NCBI GenBank assembly: GCA_916613615.1
Contig: OU744721.1
Coordinates: forward strand, 78,311,060-78,375,059
Length of the DNA: 64,000 bases
Reading direction: 5' to 3'
Source: Steromphala cineraria
Lineage: Eukaryota > Mollusca > Gastropoda > Trochida > Trochidae
Shown here: one piece after another, positions 46,668 to 58,480 of the stretch
Position numbering within the stretch: position 1 is the stretch's first letter
Layout: each line of letters opens with the position of its first letter
Notes under the pieces: generated by a model
The model's input: only the letters and a program-made list of their open reading frames with translations
Told to the model about the DNA's origin: nothing
Database searches by the model: none
Program-made: the position numbers and the translations under genes

Positions 46668-49600
46668 ATGGAAGGCACAGAATTCTCTCAAAAGTTATCA
46701 GAAGTTTTGGAATTTCTGTTAGTTTTACAGAATCCAATCACAGATGACACTTGCCTACAGAGACTTCAGGATGTACTGACAGAAAAATGTACATGTTTCC
46801 ATTTTATTAAATTATTTGTTATTTATGTTAACAATTTTGCTTTTGGGAGCAACTATAGAATTGGTTCGCCACCCAAATCCTTACCCTTAAACTAACCCTA
46901 ACTCTTACCCTAACACTAACCCTAAGTAAGTCCCTTACCCTAACAAGTACCCTAACCCTTGACCTAGTTAGTGTACTTATCAATGATGTATTAACACACA
47001 AATGGTCTTTTAAATAAAAGTGAAAATTAGACTCTATTGAAAATTAAAAACACATTGATCAGTGAGCAGTAATCACAGAGTTGGATGCTTTCTTGAACAT
47101 ACACTGGCATAGTGGTATAAACTTCATATATATACTCTCTTTGAAATATTTTCACAACGAGGAGACCATATTGTTCTGACACTACTTTGTACAGTATTTA
47201 CACACAAACATCAAATTTGTTGGAAAAGAAAAGTAAGACATCAAAACTTGCTTTTCTTTCAACTATACAACTTTGATGGCACTTGAAAAAGTCATACTTT
47301 AACTTGATTAAACTGTTCAATGAAAGATATCTTTTTTATTCAGATCCAAATGGCTGTTGTCCTGGTCTTGAACAGTTTCTTGTCAAGGCTTGTGAAGTTG
47401 TTGATTCCTTGGAACCCAGTGTTGTAGGGTTTGCTCTCAATCTCTGTGGTAATACAGCGTCCACTGGAAGTCTGCCTACGGGATGTGCCGATCTAATACA
47501 GACAATTAGTAACAAGGACTTGTGGAAAGAGCCCTCAATTGGTACAGCATATTTCAACAGTCTCTCAGTTATAGTTGAAACACAACATGGATGGATCCAG
47601 GAAAATGAATCCGGTACCTTTTAAAAAGATTTATCATCCTTTTTTATTTACATTAAGTCTTTCATGTACTTGTACTGAAAAAAAGAATAAAAGATTTTTT
47701 ATTTGTACTCCCTAGCCATTAATTTGATGTTAAATCAACATTGTTTAATTGAATTATTTTGAATCATGATGATTAAAATTTTTCCCAATACCGTAAATAT
47801 TTAATGTTTCAGATTTCCTATCACAAGCTCTTGCCTCATTACAAGAGAAGCAGAGTATTTTCCTCCACACCTCTGCAAGAAGACTATTGGAGAGAGTTTA
47901 CAATAAATGTAACAATGACAACAAGAGCAATAATGAAAGTTCTAAAAATGGAGTGTTTACTAAGCTAAACAACGGAGTATTTACAAAAATATCAGAGGAT
48001 TTCCTTCAGGAGTTGAACAAGACTGTTCTTTTCCCTGCCCGAGGCATGAGTGTCTATCTACAGAACCTGATGCTCCTCCTGACCTCGACTCTGCATCTGC
48101 CTCAGGAAGTGGATGAGGAACACTTTGAGGAGGTCCTCCACAATCTCCTCAGAGTCTACATGGTTGATGCTAGTCGGTCCAGCTCTCTCTGTCTGGATCT
48201 CCTTCTGCACTGGCTTGGGCTCGCACAAAGCAGGTAATTCAAAATGAGACAAAAATGGATGTTGAATGAATATGTGTGTAATATGTGTGTAATATGTGTA
48301 AACTTTCTGGCTTTAATGTGAAAAGGTTAAGGTTTCATGCCTGATGCTGTTTGGTCCAGCCCCCTCTGTATATATCTGGTTTTTCACTGGTTCAGACTTG
48401 CTCAAAAAAGATTAGAAAATACATGAGATATAAACTTCAAAAGTGAAGTAAGATTATAAAAAAAAATCATGCCTGTTACAATTTGACCAGTTGTCACAGG
48501 AGTTATTTCAGACACTAGTTGACAATGTAGTCAAAAATTTTCTTGTTAACCAAAAGTTGAATGATGTCACATACCGGTACTTATCTGATCTTATTTGGGG
48601 TTTTCAAAAATTTATTTTGTTGCATTTTCTGTTTGTCACGCATGTACAATAATATGATAAATGTAATGATATCTTTTCTATGTTGTAGCAAACTGGAGAC
48701 TGTCAGTGACTTCCTAAAGAAAGAATATCTTGTTCTCTGTGATGCTGACCTCGAACATTTGGACATTTGCAAGTTCCACAAGATAGCAACTATTTTCCAG
48801 AAAAGGTGACTGGATTCATTATTGTCTAGTCATATCAGATTAAATTGAATTACAATGTATCTTAAGGATTTCCTGCTCTTGACAATTCAAAATGATTTTT
48901 GACTGAACAAGATTTGGCAAATTGATGTATGATAGAAACTATTGATTTATTTTTCTAGGAAACCATAAGTATCCTGCTACATCAGCATATATGTCAATGC
49001 GTTATGCTACAACAAGGATATCAGGGGATAGGTTGTAGCATAACGAGGAGACATATACACTGATGTAGCAGGAAGCACACGAATATCAACGTTTTATTGA
49101 TAGTTTGATACATTAAACAACTTATCTTTTCAGGTTCAGTGATATTGAAGAGTCAGCTATACTGGAGGACATTATAATGACACCATATTGGGTAGCACAA
49201 GGAGAGACAGTATCAGAATCTGTACCAGACAAGTATACCGAGACAGTTCGCAGCATCAGTAGCAGCTCTACAGTGTTCAATAAACTACTGCTGCAGACTT
49301 CCTCCTGGATTGTGGAGAAGGTAATTGTTTAAACTATATAAAATTTAAAGATTTTGTATTGAAAATTAGTGTATCTAACAGTTACTGTCAAAATTTTGTT
49401 GACTGGGGAGATATACTTAAATTGCAATATTTCTGAATATTTCAAAATACTTTAATCAAATGCTTTTTTCAAAGGCCTGAAAAGTATCCTCATATATTGC
49501 TTAAAATTCAAACACCTGCTTGCATATTTGCTACTGTCTCCATTTGAAATTAATTTGCTAACAAGCAACAAGTTATTTTAGATTGCCTTGGGGATTGACA

Positions 49601-52600
49601 TTTTGAAAAATGTGCAGTGTTGAATTTTTATTATTGGGTTGAATATTTGCAGAAAAAGAACACTAAGACCCTGCTAGGGATCCTGGAGGTTGCATCTGGA
49701 CGATCTGACACCAGACTGCTACTTAGTGTACTTGAAGGAATCAACAACAGTATCCAGTCAGGTCAGTTTGTAACATTGTTCTTTGTTTCTGTGAATATAA
49801 AACCCTTTGAAACCTTATTGAGAAATGGAAGCCTGCACTTATTATAGATCAATAGTTGTAGACCGTAAGATTTTGAGATTTGTATAACAGATGTTTCTGT
49901 GAATATAAAACCCTTTGAAACATAATTGAGAATGAAAAACCCTACATTTATTACAGTTCCATAGTTGTTTGAGATTTGTATAATATATGTATGGTTTTTT
50001 TTTAATGTATTCAAAGTTTCGTATATTCTATTGTCAGATTCAGGCAGTAAAATGGACGTTGTGGTGGAGGCACTTGATGTAGTTCTGCAGATCATCAACG
50101 GAATCCACATTCATAATGGGGTAGGCAACCAGAATATGACAATTTTGTGAAAGTCTTTTGTGTTTCTATGTAAATGAAAATACTTCAATCATTACTAGTT
50201 TTGGGTTTTTTTTCGCAAAGGAGGTTTCTGCTGTCCATCTAGGATATATTACTTGATCTCACATAAGCAAAATCTTATAGCAAAAACAGTTTCTTATGAT
50301 AAACTTTTAGATCTAAAATTTTCTTTTTCAACTGCATACTTGTTTAAATGCTTTTTGACAACTATTCCAGCACTTGAATCTTAGATGATCATTTCTACAT
50401 GTTGCAAACTTAAGGTACTGGATAAAGGCCTGGACTGTGTTATATCACTCCTGGAATGGATGGCACGTCATCCTGAGGGAGGGAATCACTTACAGAGTTA
50501 TGTCCCCTTGATTGCTACCCAGCTGGAGAGATGTCTGGTCGGCACAAAGTGGGAGCACAGAGATACAGCGGTGGAGGGTGTAACCACACTTGTATCAACT
50601 CTTAAAGGTGAGGTATCAGTGTTCAAACTATTTTCTTTAAGTATAAATACCACTACTTGAAAATAAGGCATCCTGCTCTATCAGCGTATATGTCGCCATG
50701 TTAGGCTCCAACTTATCCACTGATATCCTTTTGATCATATTGATCATATTGGGGTATATAGTGCTCACTGACATCGTTTCCTGAGCATAACTTGAAAACT
50801 ATTTGACTTAGAAACTTCAAATTTGGTATGGATGTTACATATGTGGTCCAGATTTGCCCTTTGGTGGTTTGAATTCTGATGTACCAAATTCTGTTGAAAT
50901 TGTGGCCCAACTGGGTAAATAGGTCAAATTTCTTACTTTCTCCCGTTTCTGGAGCATTACTTGAAAACTATTTGACTCAGAAACTTCAAATTTTGCAAAG
51001 GTGTTACCTATGTAGTGCAGATGTGCCTTTTGGGGGTTTGAATTCCAGGGCACCAAATCTTTTTGAAATTTGACCCTAAAAAGGCCAAATTTCTGACTTT
51101 GTTCCGTTTCTGGAGCTTTACTTAAAAACTATTGGACTCAGAAACTTCAAATTTAGTATAGGTGTTACCTATATGGTGCAGACTTTGTTCTGCTTCCAGA
51201 GGATAACTTGAAGCTCTTTTGCTTAGAAACTTCATGTACCAAATGTGATTTGTGTCATTTTTTTAATTTTTATATTTTAGTGAGCTTTGTATAGTTGTGA
51301 CATCCTTTCTTATTGATTTGATATTGTGTGGTGATCTGACCTCATTTATCTACGGCATGCAAATTTTTTCCATGTTTTCTTTAATATTTCACATTTTATT
51401 CTATATATTATCTTAATATTTCATTAATTAATATATATCTACTATCAATATTTCAGATGTACCGTGTGCCCTGTCTATCCTGACATCTTCCCGTGTGCTG
51501 GTATCAGCGTGGCAGTGTGTACACGACAGTGACAGCTATGTACGAGCTAGCTCGGCCAGACTCGTACAGAAGTTGGTGTCGATGTCTGCGGTATGGGAGG
51601 CATTCCTCTCACAACTCAATCAGAAAGAGGTACGTTATGTTTTTTATAGGGAATAGCAATTGAAATCCAGATTTTCAAATTACATTAGTTAGTATGAACA
51701 TATAAGAGAAGGGGGGAGGGGGGGGAGAGAACTTGTCAAGGGTTAAGGTGATTTTGATTAACTTTGAGTTTTTTAAAGAAACAGTGTTGTACGCTAATGT
51801 AAACATTAAATCTGTACAAGAAAAGAGGGGTTGTACCGTCCAAACTGATTTGGACTCCGCAAAGTTTTTGCCTCTCATTCATTATAAATTTTAAAACTGG
51901 CAGAATATCAGGTAATCAATAAATGTTTTTGTTGTAATGACCGCCATATATATATATATATTTGGAAAAAATACAGATTTAAGAAATAATTTATTTCCAG
52001 GAGGACCTTATAGACAAGCTTGTTGAAATTGTGACAGCAGATACAGAGGCTTTTCCACGAAGAGCTGCAGTCTTGGGTCTTCTCTCTATCTATCGATACA
52101 GAGCTTTAGGGGAGGCAACCAGGAGGAAAGTAACATCAACACTGCTGAAAGCAATGTCAGATTTTGACTGGGAGGTGAAGGCAAATGCTCTGGAGTTCTG
52201 GCAATATGTTATGGAGGAACACACCTCGAAAGCTTGTGTACCACAATATGCTGCTGATCTAGGTCTAGCGGGAACAAAGAGGAAAAGTGATGAGGAATGT
52301 GGTTCAAATCTTGATAAACTGAGAGAAACTGGTTTCTTCACAGCTCTTGTAGCTGGCGTAGAAGACTATGATCAACATGTATGCGAAAAGACATACAAGA
52401 TTTTGAAAGAATTCAAACAGAAAATCAATATTGCTGATGTACTCCTGAGCAAAGTGAAGAAATCAAGGAATCAAAATAGGCAGGAATGTGGTGACCCGTC
52501 AAGGAGCCCAGACACCAACTGCTCTCATTCTGACTCGAACTATTCTTCAATACCAGAGCCTTGTGAGTCGGACACGAAGTGCGTGGAGAGAGTGCTGCAG

Positions 52601-52747
52601 ATACTGAGGGATAGTGACATTGACGACAAGCTCTCTCAACTATCAGGCAGTGTGGACGAGTACACGCGCAACCCTCTAGCTCTCCTAGAGGACATTCTCT
52701 CTGAGGACAAGGATATTGAGAACGACAAATTTGTAGATTGTTACTGA
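46668..52747 (+). CDS. BRAT1: BRAT1, BRCA1-associated ATM activator / INTS11-binding protein
   Basis: HEAT/ARM-repeat protein that in human binds ATM/BRCA1 and, in complexes with INTS9-INTS11, supports Integrator function. Ten exons: 46668-46788, 47344-47613, 47813-48233, 48689-48805, 49134-49320, 49653-49761, 50038-50120, 50415-50607, 51457-51629, 52001-52747; 806 aa against 821 in human. All are GT-AG and in frame. The N-terminus has ITDDTCLQRLQD (human VADDTCLEKLLD). The last exon has TEAFPRRAAVLG and FDWEVKANALEF (human EGFPRRAV, LDWEVRAQGLEL). The C-terminus LALLEDIL...FVDCY mirrors human SLLQDML...EADCY; the terminal Cys-Tyr is reported to contact the INTS11 active site. Helical hydrophobic repeats occupy the remainder. 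Most of the middle is weakly conserved, so those exons rest on splice sites and frame. Confidence 0.9.
46880..46960. repeat. Telomere-like (CCCTAA)n degenerate tract in BRAT1 intron 1
   Basis: About 80 bp contains ACTAACCCTAACTC, TTACCCTAACACTAACCCTAA and ACCCTAACCC units, a degenerate run of the animal telomere hexamer on the C-strand. Confidence 0.75.
48969..49075. mobile_element. Palindromic MITE-like hairpin (BRAT1 intron 4)
   Basis: The left arm TATCCTGCTACATCAGCATA...GTTATGCTACAAC and the right arm (reverse complement) TTCCTGCTACATCAGTGTAT...GTTATGCTACAACC pair over about 42 bp with a loop of some 17 bp. A related single arm occurs at 50670-50735 in intron 8 (ATCCTGCTCTATCAGCGTAT), showing a dispersed family. 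Confidence 0.7.
50670..50735. mobile_element. Second copy of the ATCCTGCT hairpin family (BRAT1 intron 8)
   Basis: ATCCTGCTCTATCAGCGTAT, ATGTCGCCATGTTAG and CCACTGATATCCTTTTG match the arms and the loop of the 48969-49075 hairpin, but the second arm is missing or decayed. Confidence 0.5.
50765..51245. repeat. Degenerate tandem repeat of about 165 bp (BRAT1 intron 8)
   Basis: CTTGAAAACTATTTGACT and AGAAACTTCAAATTT recur at about 50791, 50960 and 51121, and in part near 51205. TTTGGNGGTTTGAATTC blocks lie between. It has three copies and a partial one. Confidence 0.7.
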
Positions 52748-53234
52748 CAAACTTATTTTATTATCCTAGTATACATGTTAATCTAAATAGGGATGGAAGC
52801 CTTCAGCCCCATGTTTTTACTATGATAGTTCAAGGAAAAACTACACTTTATTGCAAAACACATGATTGTATAGGCCTACTCTATTACTTTTTTAGTATGT
52901 TGATGTTACATTGTTTAATATTTCTAATCCAAATTAAACATATATTTTGTAAATCACATTTGGTTGCGAATTCCAAATCCTTGATCGGGACAATAGCCAA
53001 ATGCCATTGGCTTTTGTTTCATGTCGTCACTTTACATACTTTATAGTGGAATAAATGGTTGGTGGTGCTTTTGAACAATACTAGAATACATGTAAATTGG
53101 AATAGAGATGACAGACTTTCTAACATGCTTGATGATCAGCTAACTGATAGGTCTTTTATAATGAGGATCAATATTTGATTGTAAAAAAGAAACTTGGAAC
53201 AAGTTGTAACAAATTTCAAACTTCACTTAGAAAA
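52748..53234. other. Downstream flank of BRAT1
   Basis: The BRAT1 3' UTR must lie here. GAATAAATGG at about 53049 contains an AATAAA that could be its poly(A) signal. At 52825-52870 there is a piece related to the MITE at 23005-23109. I see nothing else. Confidence 0.4.
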
Positions 53235-53712
53235 TGGGTTTTAAGGGTGTGGTCCCTGTGGCCCTTAATAGGGGCCAGAGGGCCATCAGCAGTGTTTAAA
53301 ATGTAGCCCGTCCGCCAGTCCTTGACTGGCTACTTTTTGGTCAGGACTGGTAGTCTTTATTTTCCCATATGGAATTGACGAATTACTTTTCAGGACAGGC
53401 TGAGTTTCCAATCTATTTTATACACTGCCATCAGAGCTACAATTTCTAATCCTCACTAGTCAAATAATCTGTACACAAGGTTTCAGCTTTCTAGGCCTTA
53501 TGCTTCTGGAGAAGAAGTTGAAAATGCACAGGGATTATGAAGACGCCAGACACCATGCCATGCCATAAGCCCTTTAACCTTTGAACTTTGACCTTTGATT
53601 GTTATCTATAACTTGTGCGACAAAACGTTTGTTGTCAGGTTGTCAGCTGGACGGACAGACACCATGCCATGCCATAAGTCCATCAGGCCTTACAGGCCAG
53701 ATGAGCTAAATG
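53235..53712. repeat. Dispersed repeat, copy B, downstream of BRAT1
   Basis: TAGGGGCCAGAGGGCCATC, ACAAGGTTTCAGCTTTC and a final GGCCAGATGAGCTAAA match the 21690-21920 copy. CCATGCCATGCCATAAG occurs twice (about 53550 and 53660), suggesting an internal duplication. Confidence 0.55.
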
Positions 53713-53878
53713 TAAATAAAGAAAAAAGGATATAAATTTGTTAGGACAAAATAGAGCTTCTGATATTGCTCACCATTTGTGCTATGAGAGAAGAGTCTGA
53801 GGCCAGATCTAGACAGCTTGCCCATTCAGGGCATTGGTCCTCACAACCTACATTATAGGCAATATGTGACATAATAAC

Positions 53879-54010
53879 TCAAACTATCAAAGTTATCCAA
53901 TCAACAAGCTCACAGAAATCTTTTGACCAATCAGCAGACCAGACACTGACCCTCCTGTCAGCACTTGTAGCCAACCAGAGAAGAGGAGCTGTGATACCTA
54001 CATCTTGGTC
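53879..54010 (-). pseudogene. Isolated WD40-type exon fragment
   Basis: The minus strand has an acceptor TTCAG before 54010 and then 43 codons to a TGA: residues include APLLWLATSADRRVSVWSAD, a good WD-repeat strand (SADRRVSVW), and DFCELVDWIT. It recalls WDR90/POC16-type proteins from memory, but I cannot confirm that. I found no partner exons on either side within repeat-rich DNA and no convincing donor. It is therefore most likely a duplicated or stranded exon; a real exon of a gene with long introns is the alternative. Confidence 0.45.
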
Positions 54011-54284
54011 CTGAAGAGTCAATCATACATATCAATTATACTGAAGCAATAGTTAAATTGTCATCAAAATCACTTCCGATGTCTTTTCCTGGCCAAATTC
54101 TTTATAACTCTGTATAGATTTTGTATATTGAAACATGATCGTGTTGAATATCTGAAGGCTTGCCATACTCTCCTTATACCAAGGACCTCTGATTGAGGGA
54201 TACAGAAATCTGTCTTTTTACGTGACATGTCCGATTGAGAATCCAGATTGATCTTTTGCAAAGTTAACCAGGCAGACATTTAAA

Positions 54285-55205
54285 TTACTAACAATCAAAG
54301 GTCAAAGTTGTAAGGTAAAGAGGTCAACTTTGATCATGTCACTTTGCAATTTAAACAAAAGTTTAAATGTTGAACGTGAAACTTGATTATGATGTCATTA
54401 AAAGTCAAGGTATCACCTAGCAAAGCATGTCTGTCAGACTGTGACATATCAACTTAAACTTGATTTATAGGTTAAATTTGATTATGAGGTCACCTAGAAA
54501 AAAACTAAAAACCTCTTCATCATATCAGCTATGACTAACAATCAAAGGTCAAGTTGTAAGGTAAGAAGGTCAAGATAATACTACTGATAAGTAGATCGGA
54601 ACCCCTTTGAACTTCATTGTTATATCAACTAAGACCAACAATCAAAGGTCAAAGTTGAAACGAAAAAAGTTGAAATTGATTATGATGTCACTTTGCAAAA
54701 GAACCCTTTAAACTTCATTCATAACAATCAAAGGTCACAGTTGAAAGGTTGAAGGTTAAACTTGATTATTATGTCATAAAACTCAAATGCTTAAATAAGT
54801 GAATATTTGAATTTCGATGACATCATAATCAAATTCAACATTTAACCTTTCAACTATGACCTTTGATTGTTAGTCATAGCTGATATGTCAAAGACATATC
54901 TATGACTACAATCAGAGGTCAAAGTTGTAAGGTCAAAGTGTCAAGATTGATTATGTTGTCACTTTGCAAATCCGTAAAGTTCATTGATATATCAGCTATG
55001 ACTGACAATCAAAGGTCAAAGTTGAAACGTAAAAATTTCAAATTGATTATGATGTCACTTTGCAAAAAAAACCTAAAAACTGCTTTGTCATATCAGATAT
55101 GACTACCAATCAAGACCTTAGCAATCAAAGGTCATGATTAAAAGGTTGAAGGTCAATAGTGATTATGATGTCATCAAAGTCAAGGTTCTAGCTTAAAGGT
55201 TCTAT
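54285..55205. repeat. Array 1 rich in CAATCAAAGGTCAAAGTTG units
   Basis: At least seven degenerate copies of CAATCAAAGGTCAAAGTTG followed by AAACTTGATTATGATGTCA-like text, at irregular 85-250-bp spacing. One inverted copy lies near 54840-54880. It shares the ATCAAAGGTCA core and the GATTATGATGTCA block with the arrays to the right. Confidence 0.75.
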
Positions 55206-55230
55206 ATTTTACAAAATCAGACATGACACA

Positions 55231-55455
55231 GCTAGGGTTTGTCTGGTTGAGAGAGTTGCAGATTCCAAGATGTTGGCTGCAAAGATCATCGACACAGACA
55301 AGGCAGATAAGGACTTTGTTGAAGTTTTTATGCCACAGGAGCAGGAGGCAGAAGTTAAGTGCCAGAGGCAATCTGTGGCCCAAGCACGAACCACTTCTCC
55401 ATCAACTTCCCTGACAACCTGAGCAGTGTTTTTGACCCCTGATTTTGTCCTATAT
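55231..55455. pseudogene. Rearranged, partly inverted copy of the TSSK kinase 5' part
   Basis: 55361-55455 matches the start region of the intact kinase (56529-56621) in the same orientation. 55231-55341 matches the following coding part (VERVADSKMLAAKIIDTDKA, about codons 32-69) but reads on the plus strand. So one segment of a tandem copy was inverted in place. Base identity is high, the frame is broken and the catalytic domain is absent. Confidence 0.85.
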
Positions 55456-55798
55456 ACAAAATGAACATCAGCTGACATGACTCAAGGGGTAAAGGCGCTG
55501 CTACTCGAAGATTCAAATTTTACAAGTCCATCTACTTCCAAGTAGTAGAATTGTATGATATCTCCCCAAGATATTCTATAGAATACCTACAAGAATGGGG
55601 ACATTTATAGAACATCCCGGGGATTTCTATAAAATGTCACGAGAATTTCTTCTTACATTTCCTTTGTCTTCCCTGGCTGCCTTCCCCTGAAATAAGAAAA
55701 GACAACATAAAATTTCAAATTTTCTTATCTTGCTAGCACACTTATGAGCTCACTCACTTCTGAGTGAACTCATAAGCTGCTAGCAAGTCTAAGCAAAT

Positions 55799-56611
55799 TT
55801 AGTTCAACCACTTGCTCTCCAGAACCTGCTTGGTAGAGAGACGCTTGCTCTCATCCACCTGAAGCATCTGCTCAATCAGCTCCTTCATATCAGAACCAAC
55901 CTGAGCATCAACCTCAACTCCTGCCTCCTGCTCCTTCACCATCCTCATGACATTGCTGTCATCGAATGGCATGCAGCCACAGGCCAGGATGTACAGAATA
56001 CATCCCAAACTCCACACATCACTCTTCTGAGCGTTGTATGGGGTTTGTTTGATAACCTGTGGTGCAGAGTAGGCTGCACTTCCACAATATGTCTGGCACA
56101 TGTCCTCCTCAACCTTGCGAGAGAAACTGAAGTCACTCACGAGAACATCCTCATCACTGCTGATGAGGATGTTATCGCACTTCAGATCTCTGTGTGCAAC
56201 ACCTGACTGATGCATGTGATGCACAGCCTCCACAATCTGCTTGAAAACCTTCTTAGCTTCCATCTCTGATGGTGTTCCATTGCTCAAGATCATGTTCAAA
56301 AGGTCTCCCTTTTGAGCATAATCCATTACAATGCACACCAAGTTCTCACATCGCACAACGTCATGGACGTTGACGATGTTTTCATGTTTCAAACTCTTAA
56401 CAACTTCCAACTCCTGTGGCATAAAAACTTCAACAAAGTCCTTATCTGCCTTGTCTGTGTCGATGATCTTTGCAGCCAACATCTTGGAATCTGCAACTCT
56501 CTCAACCAGACAAACCTTAGCGTAACTGCCAGAGCCAATCTTTGGCCCAAGCGCGAACCCCTTCTCCATCAACTTCTCTGACAACCTGAGCATTGTTTTT
56601 GACCCCCTCAT
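55799..56611 (-). CDS. Testis-specific serine/threonine kinase (TSSK)-type protein kinase, single exon
   Basis: Intact 270-aa kinase made almost only of the catalytic domain, as in short TSSKs; several vertebrate TSSK genes are also intronless. Visible motifs are the glycine loop GSGSYAKV, the lysine in AAKIID, catalytic HRDLKCDN, DFSFSRK in place of DFG (the DFSFSK form is found in TSSK1/2), the activation segment CGSAAYSAPQVI with an APQ variant of APE, and DVWSLGCILYI plus CGCMPFDDSN, which is close to TSSKs. A second Met at codon 7 may be the true start. TSSKs act in sperm formation; that role here is inference. Neighbours are AGGTCA-rich repeats on both sides and a rearranged copy 350 bp downstream. 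The Gln in APQ may affect activity. Confidence 0.88.
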   Translation of the reverse strand: MRGSKTMLRLSEKLMEKGFALGPKIGSGSYAKVCLVERVADSKMLAAKIIDTDKADKDFVEVFMPQELEVVKSLKHENIVNVHDVVRCENLVCIVMDYAQKGDLLNMILSNGTPSEMEAKKVFKQIVEAVHHMHQSGVAHRDLKCDNILISSDEDVLVSDFSFSRKVEEDMCQTYCGSAAYSAPQVIKQTPYNAQKSDVWSLGCILYILACGCMPFDDSNVMRMVKEQEAGVEVDAQVGSDMKELIEQMLQVDESKRLSTKQVLESKWLN

Positions 56612-56624
56612 TTTGTCCTATTTA

Positions 56625-58480
56625 TTAACCTTGACCTACTTACTGACCTTCTACAACTATTAACTTTATGATTTGTGAAGATTTGCCTTTCCTCGAGCAT
56701 TTTATATGAAGAAAAGTGACCTTCCATTGACTAGGTTGACCGGGTCATCCCAATCGGTCATAACCTTGATGCCAAAAGGTTACGGGGCTAGGTCAAGCAT
56801 ACCATGACCCAAGGTCATATCACCAAATATGGTAAACGACCTCATGTTGACCTCAATTTTATAACCATATAAGGAAATTTGACCTTTAGCTGACCTTTTG
56901 CCCTGATAACCTGGTGAAATATTGGCTTGACCTTGACATTACACCTGACCTGAACTTGCTGACCCATGCATTATGTCTTCAAAAGTTCATGAACTCATTC
57001 TCCACGTAACAATCCGTCAGGACCATGTGACCTTTACAATTCTAAAAATAGATGACCTACCATGACCCCTGCAAAGGTCAAATGAAGGTCACTGTCTGTT
57101 ATCTGTGGTTAACCTTTTATGACCTTTGATCTATGACCTTTGACCTTTAACCTTTGTGATCTCTTGAACAGACCATGGTAGTGTCAAATCAAGGTCACTG
57201 TCAGCAAGATCAAATATTTAGGATGTCACCTTTTAACCGTGACCTCTTACCTTATAATGTTACATAAGCCAATTTAATTGTGCACATTGGTCAAAGATCA
57301 AAGGTCACATCCCTTTGAAGATCAAAATCTGCAGTCTATTAAAAGGTCATTTATTTTTTTTATCTTTGACCTTTGATCTTTGACCTTCAACCACGGTGTA
57401 CAATGAAAAATAGGTATGAACCTTTGACCTTCCATCTTGAGTCATCATTGGAATACTTGATCTTTGAACTTTGACCTTTAACCTTTTAGTAACTGTACCT
57501 AAAAATCAACTAAATGTTATATGAACATTGACCTTTTACCTTCTCATGTGACATACAGCCAAGGCATCATAGTCATTGACTGTAGGAGGACAATGACCAC
57601 AAAGGTCATAGGTCAAAGGTCAAAGGTCACATCAAATTTGAAGATCAAAATCTTCAGTCTATTAAAAGGTCATTTAATTTTTGATTTTTGACCTTCAACC
57701 ATGGTGTACAATGATAAACATGAAGTGTGCATACGAAATAGGCATGAACTTTTGACCTTTCATCTTCTGTGATCATTGGAAAACTTGACCTTTGAACTTT
57801 GACCTTTAACCTTTTAGTAACTGTTCCTAAAAATCAACTAAATGTTATATGAACTTTGACCTTTTACCTTCACATGTGACATACAGCCAAGGCATCATAG
57901 TCATTGACTGTAGGAGGACAATGACCACAAAGGTCAAAGGTCAAAGGTCAAAGGTCACATCAAATTTGAAGATCAAAATCTTCAGTCTATTAAAAGGTCA
58001 TTTAATTTTTGATTTTTGACCTTCAACCATGGTGTACAATGATAAACCTGAAGTGTGCATACGAAATAGGCATAAACTTTTGACCTTTCATCTTCTGTGA
58101 TCATTGGAAAACTTGACCTTTGAACTTTGACCTTTAACCTATCATGAATTGTACCTAAAAATCAACTAAATGCTATATGAACATTGACCTTTTACTTACT
58201 CATGTGACATACAGCCAAGGCATCAAGGTCACTGACTGTTAGGATAATGACCACAAAGATGAAAGGTCAAAGATCAAAGGTCACATCACCTTTAAGCTCA
58301 AAACTGCAGTGTATTAGAAAGTAATTTTATCCTTGATCTTTGAACTTCAACCAAAGTGAACAATGATAAACCTGAAGAGTGTAACGAAAAAAAAAGAAGA
58401 ACTTTTGACCTTCAATCTTCTTTGATCTTCAGATGGAAAACTTGACCTTTGATCTTTGACCTTGTATCAAGATCAAGGCC
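56625..58480. repeat. Array 2: TGACCTTTGACCT-rich repeats with a 328-bp unit
   Basis: 56.6-57.2 kb has scattered TGACCTTTGACC motifs. From about 57290 a regular repeat sets in: AAAAATCAACTAAATG at 57501, 57829 and 58157 gives a period of 328 bp. Units contain ACTTTGACCTTTAACC, TGACATACAGCCAAGGCATC and (AGGTCAA)2-4 runs such as GGTCAAAGGTCAAAGGTCA. These are DR1-type arrangements of the AGGTCA half-site. No coding frame of note is present. Confidence 0.85.
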
